DNA of 64,000 bases from Aotearoamyces nothofagi (lineage: Eukaryota; Ascomycota; Leotiomycetes; Leotiales; Tympanidaceae): NCBI GenBank assembly GCA_015345905.1, contig JADDTR010000032.1, forward strand, positions 162,836 to 226,835. Reading direction: 5' to 3'. How positions within the stretch are numbered: the first letter of the stretch is position 1; every line of letters starts with the position of its first letter. This document shows positions 22,032 through 34,500 of this stretch, piece by piece. Under the pieces are notes generated by a model that was given only the letters and a program-made list of their open reading frames with translations, searched no databases and was not told where the DNA came from. The position numbers and the translations under genes were made by a program.

Positions 22032-22556
22032 TGCTCCGAGTCGGCGTGTTTGTAGCAAGAAGAGAGAGTAAGCAAAGGTCTGTCAAGGCTCGAGAACTGC
22101 AGAGGCCATGGATACTTAGTATATGGCCAGCCGCGTGGCAGAGCTGTAGTGGAGTGTCTTGGTGTCTGGAAAGCACGTAATGTCTCCACGGATCCGACAG
22201 AGTGATGCTCGGGGTACACGGAGGAAGTCAGCAGAAGAGATACTTGCAAAGGCATATGGCGAGGATACTGAGACCCTACTTGCGAGGCTAACGACGGCGG
22301 ATTAACAATCACTGCCGCGCCCTAGAGATGGTTTTTCGAGAATTACAAATCTGCAAGGTTGGTTGGGACAGCGTCAAACAAGCCAGCCCTCCGCTCTGCA
22401 TGTTTCGCGGGCCATCCCGAGGCCATCGGTGCCGGCTGGCCTGGACAGCCCTACACGCTGAGATTCCCTTCGACGGCAGCAGGGTATCTGGCGGAGGATG
22501 GCCCGAGCCGCAACAGATACAGCGCCACCGCCTCGAAGAAAGAGCCTCGAAAGACA

Positions 22557-22605
22557 GTGTTGGACGACAGTGTTGGACGACCGTGTTGGACGACCGTGTT
22601 CCGCT
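22557..22605. repeat. Short tandem repeat GTGTTGGACGACC
   Basis: Four head-to-tail copies of GTGTTGGACGAC(A/C) with an extra base, the last cut off as GTGTTCCGC. Confidence 0.7.
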
Positions 22606-22769
22606 GGCAAAATGAAATAAATGTCGTGATCGGCTTCGCTTCAGCCGTGCCGATGAAGGCGGTGGATCCCCATTTGTAACGCAAATCCGGCAGGAACTGT
22701 ATCTATCCTCTGCCGAGCCCGCGGAGAAAGGTGCGCGAGCATCCAAAAACACGAGAATCGGAGGACAGA

Positions 22770-22982
22770 GAGCAGGCAGAGAGTAGACAACAGAGAGTAG
22801 ACAATAGAGAACGGACAATAGAGAGCAGAGAGTAGACAACAGAGAACAGAGAACAGACAATAGAGAACAGACAATAGAGAACAGACAACAGACAGCAGAG
22901 AGTAGAGAACAGACAATAGAGAACAGACAGCAGAGAACAGAGAACAGAGAACAGAGAACAGAGAGCAGAGAGTAGAGAACAC
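22770..22982. repeat. Purine-rich minisatellite (AGAGAACAGACAATAG)
   Basis: About 210 bp of GAGA/CAGA units of the type AGAGAACAGACAATAG with many variants. The plus strand is almost free of T. The antisense translation gives a repetitive Leu/Ser/Cys peptide that is not credible as a protein. Confidence 0.8.
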
Positions 22983-23068
22983 CAAATCCACTCAGTTCGG
23001 TGGAGATGTTCTCGCTCGCTATCTCACCCACCCTGTCGTCTGCAGAGTTTTGTCCACGGGCTCGTTAT

Positions 23069-23215
23069 AGACATGTACTGTATATGTACTGTATATGTGC
23101 TGTATATGTGCTGTATATATACTTTGTATATACTGTATATATACTGTATATATACTTTGTATATACTTTGTATATACTTTGTATATACTTTGTATATTTA
23201 CTCTGTATATTTACT
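23069..23215. repeat. Minisatellite of TGTATATACTTTGTATATAC type
   Basis: Head-to-tail units first TACTGTATATG (about 12 bp) then TTTGTATATAC (about 16 bp). The order suggests one unit type evolved from the other along the array. Confidence 0.8.
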
Positions 23216-23846
23216 TGCCAGCTACCTGGGCCTCGGGCGATGCAGGACCGACACGGTACGGTACAGTACAGTACATACATGTGCAATTGAGTCCGCCGTA
23301 CATGCCGTCACGGCCATCTCTAGGGCTAGCCGAGCACACCAGCTACCCCAGCTGTCTCTAGAGTCACATTAGCATATAAGTAGAGTTATAGTAGCTTCCT
23401 ACTTATATATAAATACAGAGTCTAGTTGTAGATGCCAACTGCCTAGTCTCTATATCAAAATACTCTGATTATAAGTTGATATAAGTTTAAATCCTAGAGT
23501 CTTAGAGTTTATTTACTTTGGTTTATTAACAAAAGCAAGTAATATATTTTACAAGCAAGCTGTTTATATAACTCTAACTCTGTATTGTATAAATATAAAT
23601 ATATTACATTTTCTACAAGAGCAGACATAGTAGTGATACTGGTGATTCTGGTGTTGTTGTATATATGAGAGTTATGGCCAGCCGACGTTTTACCGAGCTA
23701 GCATTGGTCAGCCGACCTGCGAGCTCCTCTTTTAGCGATAACATCAAGGCTCTGTCATTGCAACCCAGACCGAGCTGACAGGCCTGTACTGAAATTTCAA
23801 GTTCCTTCAGGACTCAAGTCATCGTTCGATTACCGGCATACACATC

Positions 23847-24580
23847 ATGTCCCCGGGGTTTGCCAGCCAGCTAGACGACCTTTCGAGCACAAGTGACACG
23901 AACTGACTTTTTTTGGCAGAAGCGTTCCCCGAAAAGCTGCTACAGGCGGCGTGACATTGCGCCCAGGAACGGTTGGAGATGCTCCTGCCATGCTGAGGCT
24001 CATGGACATTGCAACGGATTGGCTTGTGAAGAAAGGGCAAACCGGACAGTGGGGTACCGAAAGACATTCGGACAATCCCGCCAGGATCAAGCAGGCAACA
24101 GAGCTCGCGGAATCAGGCGGGACATGGATTGCGGTAGACACCAACTCGTCATCCTCGAGGACAGGAGGTGTCTTGTCTGGCGGTGAAGCGGAGAGCCCAT
24201 ACCAGTCTACAGACAAGTCTGGAGGGGAAGACGAAGAGCTTTCCATCATCAATGGCGTCGTCGGCGCCTTGACAGTTGGTTCAGCGAGTCTGTACGTTCA
24301 GCCAGCGACCGAGCCGGAGCTGTACGTGAAGTTCCTCGCATCGGATCGCGCTTCCAGCGGCCAAGGAATCGGCACTCTTCTGCTGGAGCAGGCGCGCACA
24401 CTGGCTCGAGAGGCCGGCGTATCCCTCCTTCGAGTCGATTGTTATGCCGGTGGTGGTGGAGGGCTAGTTCGGTACTACGAGTCCCAAGGATTCGAGCGGA
24501 CGGAGACTTTTGAGATCAACGGGTGGCCCGGGCAGGTCCTCATACAGAGGCTGGATAAAGACGACGAGCCAGAAAGCTGA
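23847..24580 (+). CDS. GNAT-family N-acetyltransferase
   Basis: Predicted acetyl-CoA-dependent acyltransferase; acceptor unknown. The fold opens with LRPGTVGDAPAMLRLMD and has the acetyl-CoA loop ASSGQGIGTLLLEQA (the R/Q-x-x-G-x-G/A pattern), then LLRVDCYAGGGGGLVRYYESQGFERTETF, a standard end of GNAT domains. No ATG precedes the domain in the main frame. A tiny first exon 23847-23857 joined over a 62-nt intron (23858-23919; CTGAC branch site, polypyrimidine tract, GGCAG acceptor) gives a 223-aa protein in frame. The donor GTTTGC is weak, so the first exon is an inference. It lies 0.9 kb from the PKS-NRPS 3' end, with convergent orientation, and could belong to the cluster. Confidence 0.78.
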
Positions 24581-25502
24581 GAACATTGGTTTCGTCTGAA
24601 AATTACCGTCTCCATTGTGAGTGGGCTCAGTGGGAACCGGGGGCCAGGGCCGTAAGCCACAATCTGTTGGTTGTGCAAAGAGCCCCTTTTTGCTCTCAGA
24701 GCGCTTTTGAGGAATTCGGAGGATGTCAGCCACGTGCAGCCACACGCTGCGCAGCTATACAACGTGATTGATCAGGATCCTTTGGTTGCTTTAACCCTAA
24801 GAGGTATCAGCCCATGTGGCGACGTCGTATAACATAGTGCGCCTCGGCCGCTACAAGTCTGGCAATAGCTTTTCAGCATTGTAATTAAATTCGGAAATCT
24901 ACATCTAATCGTTCTATAAGTTTGAAAGGCAAAAGGAACTTGATGGTAGTATTATAGATCGAGGGGTTCTATAATTTAGAAAGACAGTAATAATATAATT
25001 GTAATTTTCAGAGTTAATTGGTCAAGAGTGTTCAGAAGAGATATATAATAGTCTCTTCTTTAATATATACTTTTATATAATAATCTTTCTTAGATAGTCT
25101 AATTAGTAATAGTCCAAAAGTATTAGATAATAATAGTCCTCTAAATAAGAAATCTTATAAGGAAGTCAATATATTAAAAAATCAATACGAGGAATATAAA
25201 TATATAAAAAAAGAACAGCTATAAGTACTATCTTGAACTTTAGCTAAGATTTCATACTATAGTTAGATACAATAATACACTCAATTCTACAACAGATACC
25301 AATACATCATCTCACTAAGTTGTAAAACAAAGCCGTGTATGCCAGCCTATATTCCGATTCTTAGTATACTTACTATAAGGGGTTGGTTCGACCTAGATCA
25401 GTCCATCGTCCGCTGGATAAGGTATTGGGGAGAGAAAATAAAATGTGAAGTTGCAGGTGGCTGCTATAAGCGGTTTTTGCTTCTGGTAACTAACTAACTT
25501 CC
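24581..25502. other. Convergent intergenic region, AT-rich
   Basis: No gene. 24870-25330 is strongly AT-rich and probably a decayed repeat. It separates the GNAT gene from the 3' end of the PKS-NRPS. Confidence 0.5.
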
Positions 25503-28500
25503 TCATCTCCGTGATTCCAACTTCAAGTTGCTTTCCTTGCTGCTCACGTTGACATGCTGCGATGCAAACAGATATCCAAAGCCTAGCGATTTGATCTTTC
25601 CCGTCCAGCGAACACCGGCCATCCTCCCATAGCCCGCCTCCCCCCTCTGCTCTTGTAGGTATGTCTGCATGTCAGCTACATCAATACTCACTTCGCACAC
25701 GTGATAGGTGAAGTGTGCGCCGTCTCCCCTTCCAACTTTGTCTTCGGCAACGGCTCCGGAGAGCCTGCTGGCAGCCTCCTCGGCGGGCATCATGTCGACA
25801 CGTCCCTCCCAGCCATTGAGATCGGGTAGCAGCTTGGATATATCCACAAGGCGGACGAACTCTTGAAGCACCGGTTCCAAATTTGGGGTAAGTTGAGCTG
25901 GGTGGTCGGAAGGCACGAACCTGTGAATGGTCACGGGCAATCCGAAGGTTTCTGCTGCGCACTCAAGGATCCTCTCGCTAGCCCATTTGCTCGCTGCGTA
26001 CCCATTCGAGCCGTCAATCGGAGGTACACAGGCTGCCGCTGAGCTGGCGCTACTGTTCAACCCCAACCCTAACCATGAGGGCAGCACACCGGCTGATGAG
26101 ATGTAGTGGATCGGTATGCAGCGGGCAGCGGCCAGTTTTACGAGCTCCTTCGTCGCATTCACGTTGGTGGGTCGGAGGGTATGATAGCTATCCCAGAAGG
26201 AACGCGCAGCACCCATATGCATGATCACATCTACCTCGCTCGACAGCCTTGAAAACGCCGCTTCTGAAAGGCCGAGTCGGGGCAGTGTCAAGTCACCCTC
26301 ATGGGACACGATTTTAGATCCCGCAGCGGCCAAATTCGTCGCTGTGTGGCGTACGGCAACGCAGTGGATCCTGCTCACATTTGGATCCGCGGCGAGTTGC
26401 GGCAGGACGAACTTTCCAAGGAAACCTGTAGCACCTGTGACTAGAACAGTCTTCTGGTGGCTGCGTACTGGCAGAGCGTTTTTTGAGAGGGGGAGCTCCA
26501 GAGTAGGAAGCGCTGTTTCCTTGTTCCAATCGATCATCTCGACAACGCTGCTCTCCTCGATTCTGTGTGCCATCTCGGCGAGCGTGCTAGCTCCGAGAAG
26601 CTCCACGAGGCGAATCGCCACATGGAACACGCCGCGGATGCGGGATTGCAGGCGCACAATCAGAAGGGAGTTACCACCAACAGCGAAGAAGTCAGTCGTG
26701 GGGGCGATACTGACTCTGAGTTGGTTTCCCAGCACGTCTTCCCACAGTCTTTTGAGTTGGACCATGGTCTCGGTCAGCTCAAGCTCCGCATCGCTGGCAT
26801 TGCTCTCTATTCGTTGTGGAAGTGGCAAGGCCTGTATTGCTTTTCGGTCTACCTTGCCATGGCTGCTCAGAGGAAGTTGGTCGAGGGAGATTGCGATGGC
26901 CGGAATCATGTATTGAGGGAGAGCAAGCCGGTTCAGCAAGCTGTGTAGAAATTCGTCCGTATTCGTACGCTCGCTCGATGCGGCAAAAACTACGTGGGCT
27001 ACTAGGACGTCACCCTCGCGGAGAGTAATAACTGCTTTCCACAACTCCCCACCTGCCGCAGAAATTATATTGCTCTCAATGTCGCTGAGCTCTATGCGGA
27101 GACCGCGGATCTTGACTTGCGTGTCGCCTGCCACACGATTGTGAAACACCAGAGCGCCGTCTGCAGTAAGGTGCCCAACATCACCTGTGCGGTACATGCG
27201 TGTCCAGCCACTGGCCACGTATTCGGTTATGCTCGAAGCATGCGGATTTGAAACAAATGCTTTCTCGTTGAGGTCCTTGTTATTCAGGTAGCCCTCAGCA
27301 ACACCAGCGCCACCAATATAGACTTCTCCTGGCATTCCACAAGGTACAGGCTTGAGCTTCTCATCCAGGATATACGTTACATAATTTGGGAGAGAATGTC
27401 CACAGGGAATGCGTCCCTTGGGGAGCTCATCGCGGTAAGCAATTTCCGTTTTGTGTGACGAGATCGAGATTTCGGTTGGACCATACGAGTTGAAGAAACG
27501 AAGCTGCGGGAGATCGAGGGCCCTAAACTCCTGCAGTACGGTGCTAGTCAGTGTCTCGCCCCCACCAAAGGCGAATTTCCAATTGGAGGCGAGTCGGAGA
27601 TTCTCGATGCCATACTGCAACCAAAGCGAGTACTCAGACGGTGTCGCCTTCGTATACGTAATGTTGTACTGCTTGATGATGTTGGTGATTTCAAGGGGGT
27701 CGCCGCGTTTGCTCGAGGGCACGATGAAGACTGTACCGCCGTTGACCTGAGGAATATCTGAATTAGTAGTTGCATGCTGGGAAAGGCCTATCGTGGCATA
27801 GCCAAAGGTGTGTTGCTTACCAATCCTGTAAACATCTGATCCAAAGAATGATTGAAAGTAAAGGCACTTTGCTGCAGAACACGCTCCGCGCCAAGGTTCC
27901 AGGTCTTTGTATAGCCTTCGATTTCATTTCGTAGGCCAGAGTGCTTGACGAGAATCCCCTTGGGTGTCCCTGTCGAGCCACTCGTGTACAGAATCGCAGC
28001 AGTGGAATCCCCTTGGGCCCGATTAGGCACACGAGCCAATGGCTTGGGACCTACTGAATTGACATTGATAATTGTCGCGGTACTCTTCATTCGTGTTGCA
28101 TCTTCTGCAGTGGTAGCGTCGATAAGCATTCCAGACGGTTGGCAATCTTGGGCAATGCTTGCCAAACGTGATAGGGGATTACGAATATCAAATGGTACGT
28201 AAATACAGCCCACACGCATGATGGCAAGCATAGAACACAGCCAGTCTGAAGATGCTTGTTGGAAAACGGCTATCCTGGAATTTGCAGTGTCGAGTCCGGC
28301 ATTGATCAGTGCCTCTGCGATGGCCTCAATGCGTTGGACCATGGTAGCATACGTGATACTAGAGCCGCTCAACCCATCTATGATAGCAACACTGTCTGCA
28401 TTTGTGTTGAGGCTTGCTACTTGATCAATGCGATGAGGTAGAGTTTCGGGCCAGTCGGATTCCAATTTCGGACCTGGAATAAAATTAGCAGTGTTGACGC

Positions 28501-31500
28501 ACCAGACTGCAACTAGGTTTACCTCGACCTATGTCAAGCGCGATCGTGAGCTGTTTGTCACTGAACAGAGGAACGCTCTCCCACTTCAGAGAGACGTCAT
28601 CAGAGAGCATCTCCAGTAGCCCGACGTACGTTTTCAACAAAAGATCCGCAGCGGCATGGCTATACAGGCTTGACTGTGTCCTGATAGCAACAATGGTGGT
28701 GGTCAAAGTCTCGTTCACATCTAAAGTGATATCGTAAGCAGTTCTTCCCAGTGTGGCGTCTTGCATTTCGAACTGGCAAGTGTCGAAAGGATGGGTGGTT
28801 TGAGTGCCCTGGCGATAGTCCATGAAGGCTTGAAAAAACGGGCTATAATGTGAAGACCGGGGCACATTCAAATCCTTCAGGAGAACATCAATTGGCACAC
28901 TCGAAGCAAGCGCTGCATAGGCTGTGTCCCGCGCTTCAATGACCGCATCCGAAATTCGTTGCTCCGACTTTCGACGGAAGCGAAGCGAGAGCAGGTTGAG
29001 AAGGAGACCGATAGTCCCCATGGCGTTGTTATCACGACCGGCTTCGGCGATGCCAATCGTCAAGTCTTGGGCCTCGGTGAATTTGAACAGCATTGATTTG
29101 AACACGGCCAGATACATGTGGAAGGGGGTGGATCGTAGCGTTTTGGACGTTTGTCTGATGCGGGCTGCCAATCCGGGCTCGAGTTGACAATGCACTTGGT
29201 GAACGTCGAATACGTCCATGGACACACGAGACGTGACCTCGGCCATGGGCAGTAATGGCAGAACAGGTGGCTCATCTGGAAATATACCTCGCCAGTACTT
29301 CAAGGCGGATTCCATCTTCCCGGATTCGTAAGCATCACGTTGATCCCTTGCGAGGGACGTGATTTGGTATGGGGAGATACCTAGAGACTGGCCCTTGTAC
29401 GCCTTCTCCAAATCATGAAAGAGAATAGCCATGCTGATGCCGTCCATAATGATGTGGTGATAGCCAATAAGAAGAAAGTGCGTAGACGAGTCAAGCGAAA
29501 GAAGAATCATACGAATGACCTCGCCACGCTCAATATCGAATTGGTAATCCTTGAGATCTGTGTATTCGACCCTAGAATCTTCAATTCTATCGATATTCTT
29601 CTCCTCTAAGCTCAACAAGGATTTTTCCATGATTTTCTGATCGGCCATATCGCTCTCTACTTCATTTCCGACGAAGGCGGTGCGGAGTGCCTCATGTCGG
29701 GAGCCCACAGCGATCACAGCCCTGGCTAGATCATGGGGTCGGAGATTCCCGGTAATTTTGTAGAGGAGGCTTACTGTAAAAGTTGTCTGATCTTGGAGCA
29801 ATAATCGAAGGAACCAGAACCGACTCTGGGCGAACGATACCGGCTCACTCTTGATGAACTTGGGCAGAGGCTGGCCCGCGAAGGCTGAAGTCTCCTTGCT
29901 AGGTTGTACAGATTCAGCAGGACTAGTAGACAAGGGTGAAGATGAAATGTCATCCGAGCTGTTGTCACGCGCTGTACTCTTAGGAGATGTCGACCCAGAT
30001 GTAGTGCTGGAAAGCGGAGTTTCAGACTTCGGCTGCGGCACAAGAACAGGTAAGGGTGCAGTTGCCTTTGCGCTGCCTCCCTTCCCTATGGTGGCCAGAA
30101 CCTTTTCCGGCAGATTTTCCAGCGCGTATTCACTGAGATTGGTGATTGATGCGCCCCCAAGTATCTTGAGAACCGGCAGGTCGACCTTTAATTCCTTGAC
30201 AAACCAAGTGCGAACCTCCACGGCTACCAATGAATCAATGCCGTGATCAATTAGCGGAATATTCTGGTCGATGTCTCCGTCCATGATTTGTATTATCACT
30301 CGTAATTGGGCTACGAAAGAGGCTATGCTAGTGTAAGCCAACGTGGTTCGTGATAAGCGGTCAATAGATCAGAATAACATACCTTTCAAAATCTCTAAGG
30401 CCTCATCCTTGTTCTTGGCGCTCGCGAGTTGATCAAAAACGGGGAGAGTATTGTTCCCATCACGTTGTTCTGCTTGTGTATCTCTGGCATCGGCTCTGAT
30501 GCAATGAGAGAAGCGAGGGTCATCCACCCAACGCGGCCTGTACTCGTCTTCTTCTACCGGGGAAAAGATAGCTGTGGTGAGTACGGGGGACGGCGTAACG
30601 ACATCCGGGTGACTGGCGAGGATTGTCTCTGCGAAGAGCTGGTGGAAGTCGGATTCAGAGATGGGGCGAAATCGCTGCTTCTTAAGCAATTCCTTCACCA
30701 TTGGGTCAGCTCGTTCAACGTATCCAATTCCGACAACACGCCCAATATCGAAGGTAGATCCAGCCAACCCGCGCTTGCGTCTCTGCTTGGCGAGACTTTG
30801 CATGTAGGCATTTGCAGCGGCATAATTGGATTGCCCTAATCACACGGACTGGTCAGCGATTGGATTTTTTCAAATGCTGGGAGAGTGCATCTGATGGGAT
30901 ATGAAAGGCTCAAGGAATTACGGTTGCATGTGCAGTTGTAATAAGTCGAGCGTGAGTAATTCCACGAAAGACACAAAAGAGGGATACAGAAATCGGGATA
31001 GTCTTATATCATACCTGCATGGCCAACAACAGCAGAGAGAGATGAGAACATGACGAAAAAGTCAAGTTTGTCATCATGGACAGCTTCGGCGAGGTAGTTG
31101 CTTCCATCGATCTTGGGCCCCAAAACACCTGCCATTTGTTCGAGTGACATTTCAGTGAGCATGACATCGTGTAGAACCATTGCTCCATTAGCAACACCAG
31201 CAATAGGTGGGCACGTGCTTTTGATTTCGTTTACAACTTTCCTCACTGATTGTCTGTTGGAGACATCCCTGCAAGCCATTGATCAGTAATTAGAAAAATC
31301 AAAGACAATTGAGAATTTGATGAACTTACATGGCGAGAACCTTAACGATAGTACCGAGGGCCTCGAACGTCTTCAACCACACTTCACTCATATTAGGACT
31401 GCGACTGGTTAAGCAGATACATCCTGCACCATTTCGAGCCATCCACTCGCACAAGGACTGGCCGATCTGGCCCGTTAGACCTACGAGAAGATATGTCTTG

Positions 31501-34500
31501 TCTTTGGAGAAGAGCGTTTTGCCGTCAATAGGTGTTGCTTGTAGAGTTACAGCGTCGCTTGAAGTCCAATCGGCAATTGTGAGAGGGTCTCCTGCCTGAC
31601 CTATCTGACTCAACGGAATGACCAAGCTTGAAGAGATATCCTGAACAGCGTAACAAACTGCCCTAGTAGCAACATCTTCTAGCAGACTCACTAGGTCACC
31701 TTGATCGTGGACTGGTAGGCGGCAATTGCCTTGGAATAGGTCAGCAGTATCAATATGCCTACACGCCGAAGGAAGAGCGCCATGGAGACTGAGACTAATG
31801 GCGTTCGACTTGGCATTCACAGTGAGATCAAGAAAGTGCGTCACATCGGCAGGAAGCTTTCGTCGTAAAATGTGCTTCGATGTCCATGCATCCACCACTG
31901 TCCAATTCGGGCTGCGTGCATCGTTTGATGTGGTACTGAAGTTGATGCAGATGTCCTTGGCTTTCGCTCGTCGCGTTAGAGACATCGCGAAGGACGGGAT
32001 TGCTTTCGGCTCATGTACCAGCAAGTTGCTCCTCGAGGGTAACAGAGAGATTAAGGATGTTGCAAGAAGCTCTCCGACAACGCCGGAAAGTATGCCGAGT
32101 GAACTAGACTCGAGGGGAACAGCCAAGACTGGATTGATTCTCGATGAAATTGCACTGGAAAGCCCAAGAACTGGCTTCCCGGTAGCTTCATTGACCCCAA
32201 TATATGGAAACAAGAAAGTGTTGGGAGCAACATTTAGTGCCACCAAGGCGGAGTAATCCACTCTAACCACTTGTTGGTCGCCTTGGATTGAGGGAAACAG
32301 ATCTTCCTGCAGACTGGGCGGCCATTGACCAGATCCTGAGATCTGGACCGTAGAATTTGATGGTGATACGGTCTTAGTGATGGGCCGTACTTGAGAATTG
32401 AATCTGGCGTTCTGGTCGTGGTTGGCAACTAAACGAGGTATCTTGAGCTGACCATTCTCTAAGACGTACTCGGGCTCCACGGACCAAAGCAAGCCCGCTG
32501 ACTGCCACTCCTCGAGGGCACATTGCCGGAGCAGACATTCTGCTATCACTTTGGGGGCATTGTGATTCGAATGTGAGAGATCGAGGGAAGTCAACGTCAG
32601 ATGTGGCACCTCGGGTCTGAGGGCACGAGTAAGGCCGATGCTTGCCATCTGATATGGGTCCTCGTCCTGTGCGTCGTGGGTGACCCAAACGAGATTTTTG
32701 GCGGCCTCGTAGATTCTTTTCAGTCCATCCCATTTCTTTTGTGAAATATTTTTTAAAACTGGGTCGTCAAGATCGACAAGACTAATCAATGTATTCATGG
32801 GAAGGATTGTATCCGACTCGGTGGGCAGACCGGGAAGTATAGTAATCTTGTCGCAAAAGCGGCCTAGAAGCTCTGCCACCTCTTCTGCAATACGGGATGT
32901 TTCAAGAGACCGATTTCCGAGGATTATGATCTCGTCGAAGTGCAAAGCAAGGGGCGAAGACGATAGGGGACGCCGCAAGAAGTCGATTTGATCGTTGACC
33001 GCCTGAGTAACAATAGCCGAGAATGGCCATGTCAAGTTGTCAATGTCCGGTGTGATCGTATCGACGCCTGAGAAGCCTGATTTTCGCAACAGGCTATGCC
33101 ACACATCAGGCGTGACTAGTGGACCATTTTCACGGCCATCTTTAGACCCCCACCAGCCTGGGAAGCCAGCTGCCATGTTTGTATACCGCAGTACTGTGGG
33201 CTGAGTGATCTCGACCAGGACGAGATGGCCACCATGTTTCAAGAGTTGTCGCATGTTCTCGAGCGTCCGCTGGCAGGATGATGTGGCATGCACAACATTT
33301 GCGACGATGATGATATCGTAAGAGTGGGATTCGAAGCCTTGCGTTGCTGGAGACTTCTCGATGTCAAGGAGCTTGAAAAGCATTTTGCGGCTATATTTCT
33401 TGAAAGTGTCCCCAATCTTGTTAAAGTCGTCAAAAAAGGCCTCTGAGATATCGGTGTAGGTGTACGAGGAGAACCTATCACCGATTGCTTGCAACACTGC
33501 TTTCGTTGTGCCTCCAGTTCCAGCACCTGTATAGTGTTAGCCCACTCGGGTTTTGGAGAACGAGTCAGTAAGACGTACCGATTTCAAGTATCCTAGCTTG
33601 TGGGTAGCGGTACGAAAGCTGTTGGACCATCCCAGCTAAATATTCACTATACTTTCCAAAACCGAGCGCATCGTTGTACATTTCGTCTCTCATACTAATC
33701 AAGTGCTCAAGAATATGTGACTCTCCCCTCACAACGGCTGGTAAGTTCTCTGCAGTAGCCTTGAGACTTCTGACGTCAACGGCATTTGAATACCTTTGCA
33801 CGCGTGAGTATCAATGCCTCGTGGTAGCGAGTATTACAGACATACCTTTCCATCAAAGGCTCTAGATCCTCAAGAGTATCATCGATCCATTCCTCTTTTA
33901 TCACCGGCCGCTCTCCGCGAGATATCGCTGAAAGAGTATCGTTGATATAATCACGGAGGCGGTGGTGATGTACCTCGCTACGGGCCCATTCCTCGTCACT
34001 GATTTCTGATTTCCATTTTCGAAGGTAGAAGTATGAGATTCTCTCGCAAAGAACAGCAAGTTCCCTATCTTCAGGCGGGGGACGATCATCGCTGAGAATA
34101 AAATCGGTATCGGGTACTGCAACGTCCCATTTGTTGTAGGTAAACGCTACAAGGCATAGAAGTCAGTAATTTGCTTATGGGGAAGTCTCAAGAATTGTGT
34201 CGGTGCAGTTGAGAACACATGAGTGCAAATGGGCATCCAAACGATTGCATAGGAACGGGGCCAGAAGGAGATGAAGCCTTGTGCAGCACAGCGTCGACTT
34301 GTACCTCTCACTAAGCTACCACTAGTAGCCTATAGCCCCTCAAAAGCTCTAGAGAGTAATTCAAGAGGCCTGGTCAGCTGAACGGCTAGGCCGAGAATTT
34401 GAGTAGAACGGCCTTGTTTACTTGAAAAGACATTGATAACGTACGGTTGCGATCATCCTCGGCACTGGCCGCAGACAATGGTTTCATAGACAGGTCTTCG

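Larger units (their letters stand above)
22032..23846. other. Intergenic region rich in minisatellites
   Basis: No gene. It holds three tandem repeats (22557-22605, 22770-22982, 23069-23215) and an AT-rich block (23340-23640). Long open frames over the repeats are translations of low-complexity sequence. Confidence 0.6.

Noticed and set aside
22309-23031. 240-codon minus-strand frame rich in Leu, Ser and Cys
   Set aside because: It translates a minisatellite; no unique coding sequence.
23893-23919. A 27-nt intron at the start of the GNAT gene
   Set aside because: Too short for a fungal intron and joins in the wrong frame; a 62-nt intron from 23858 works.
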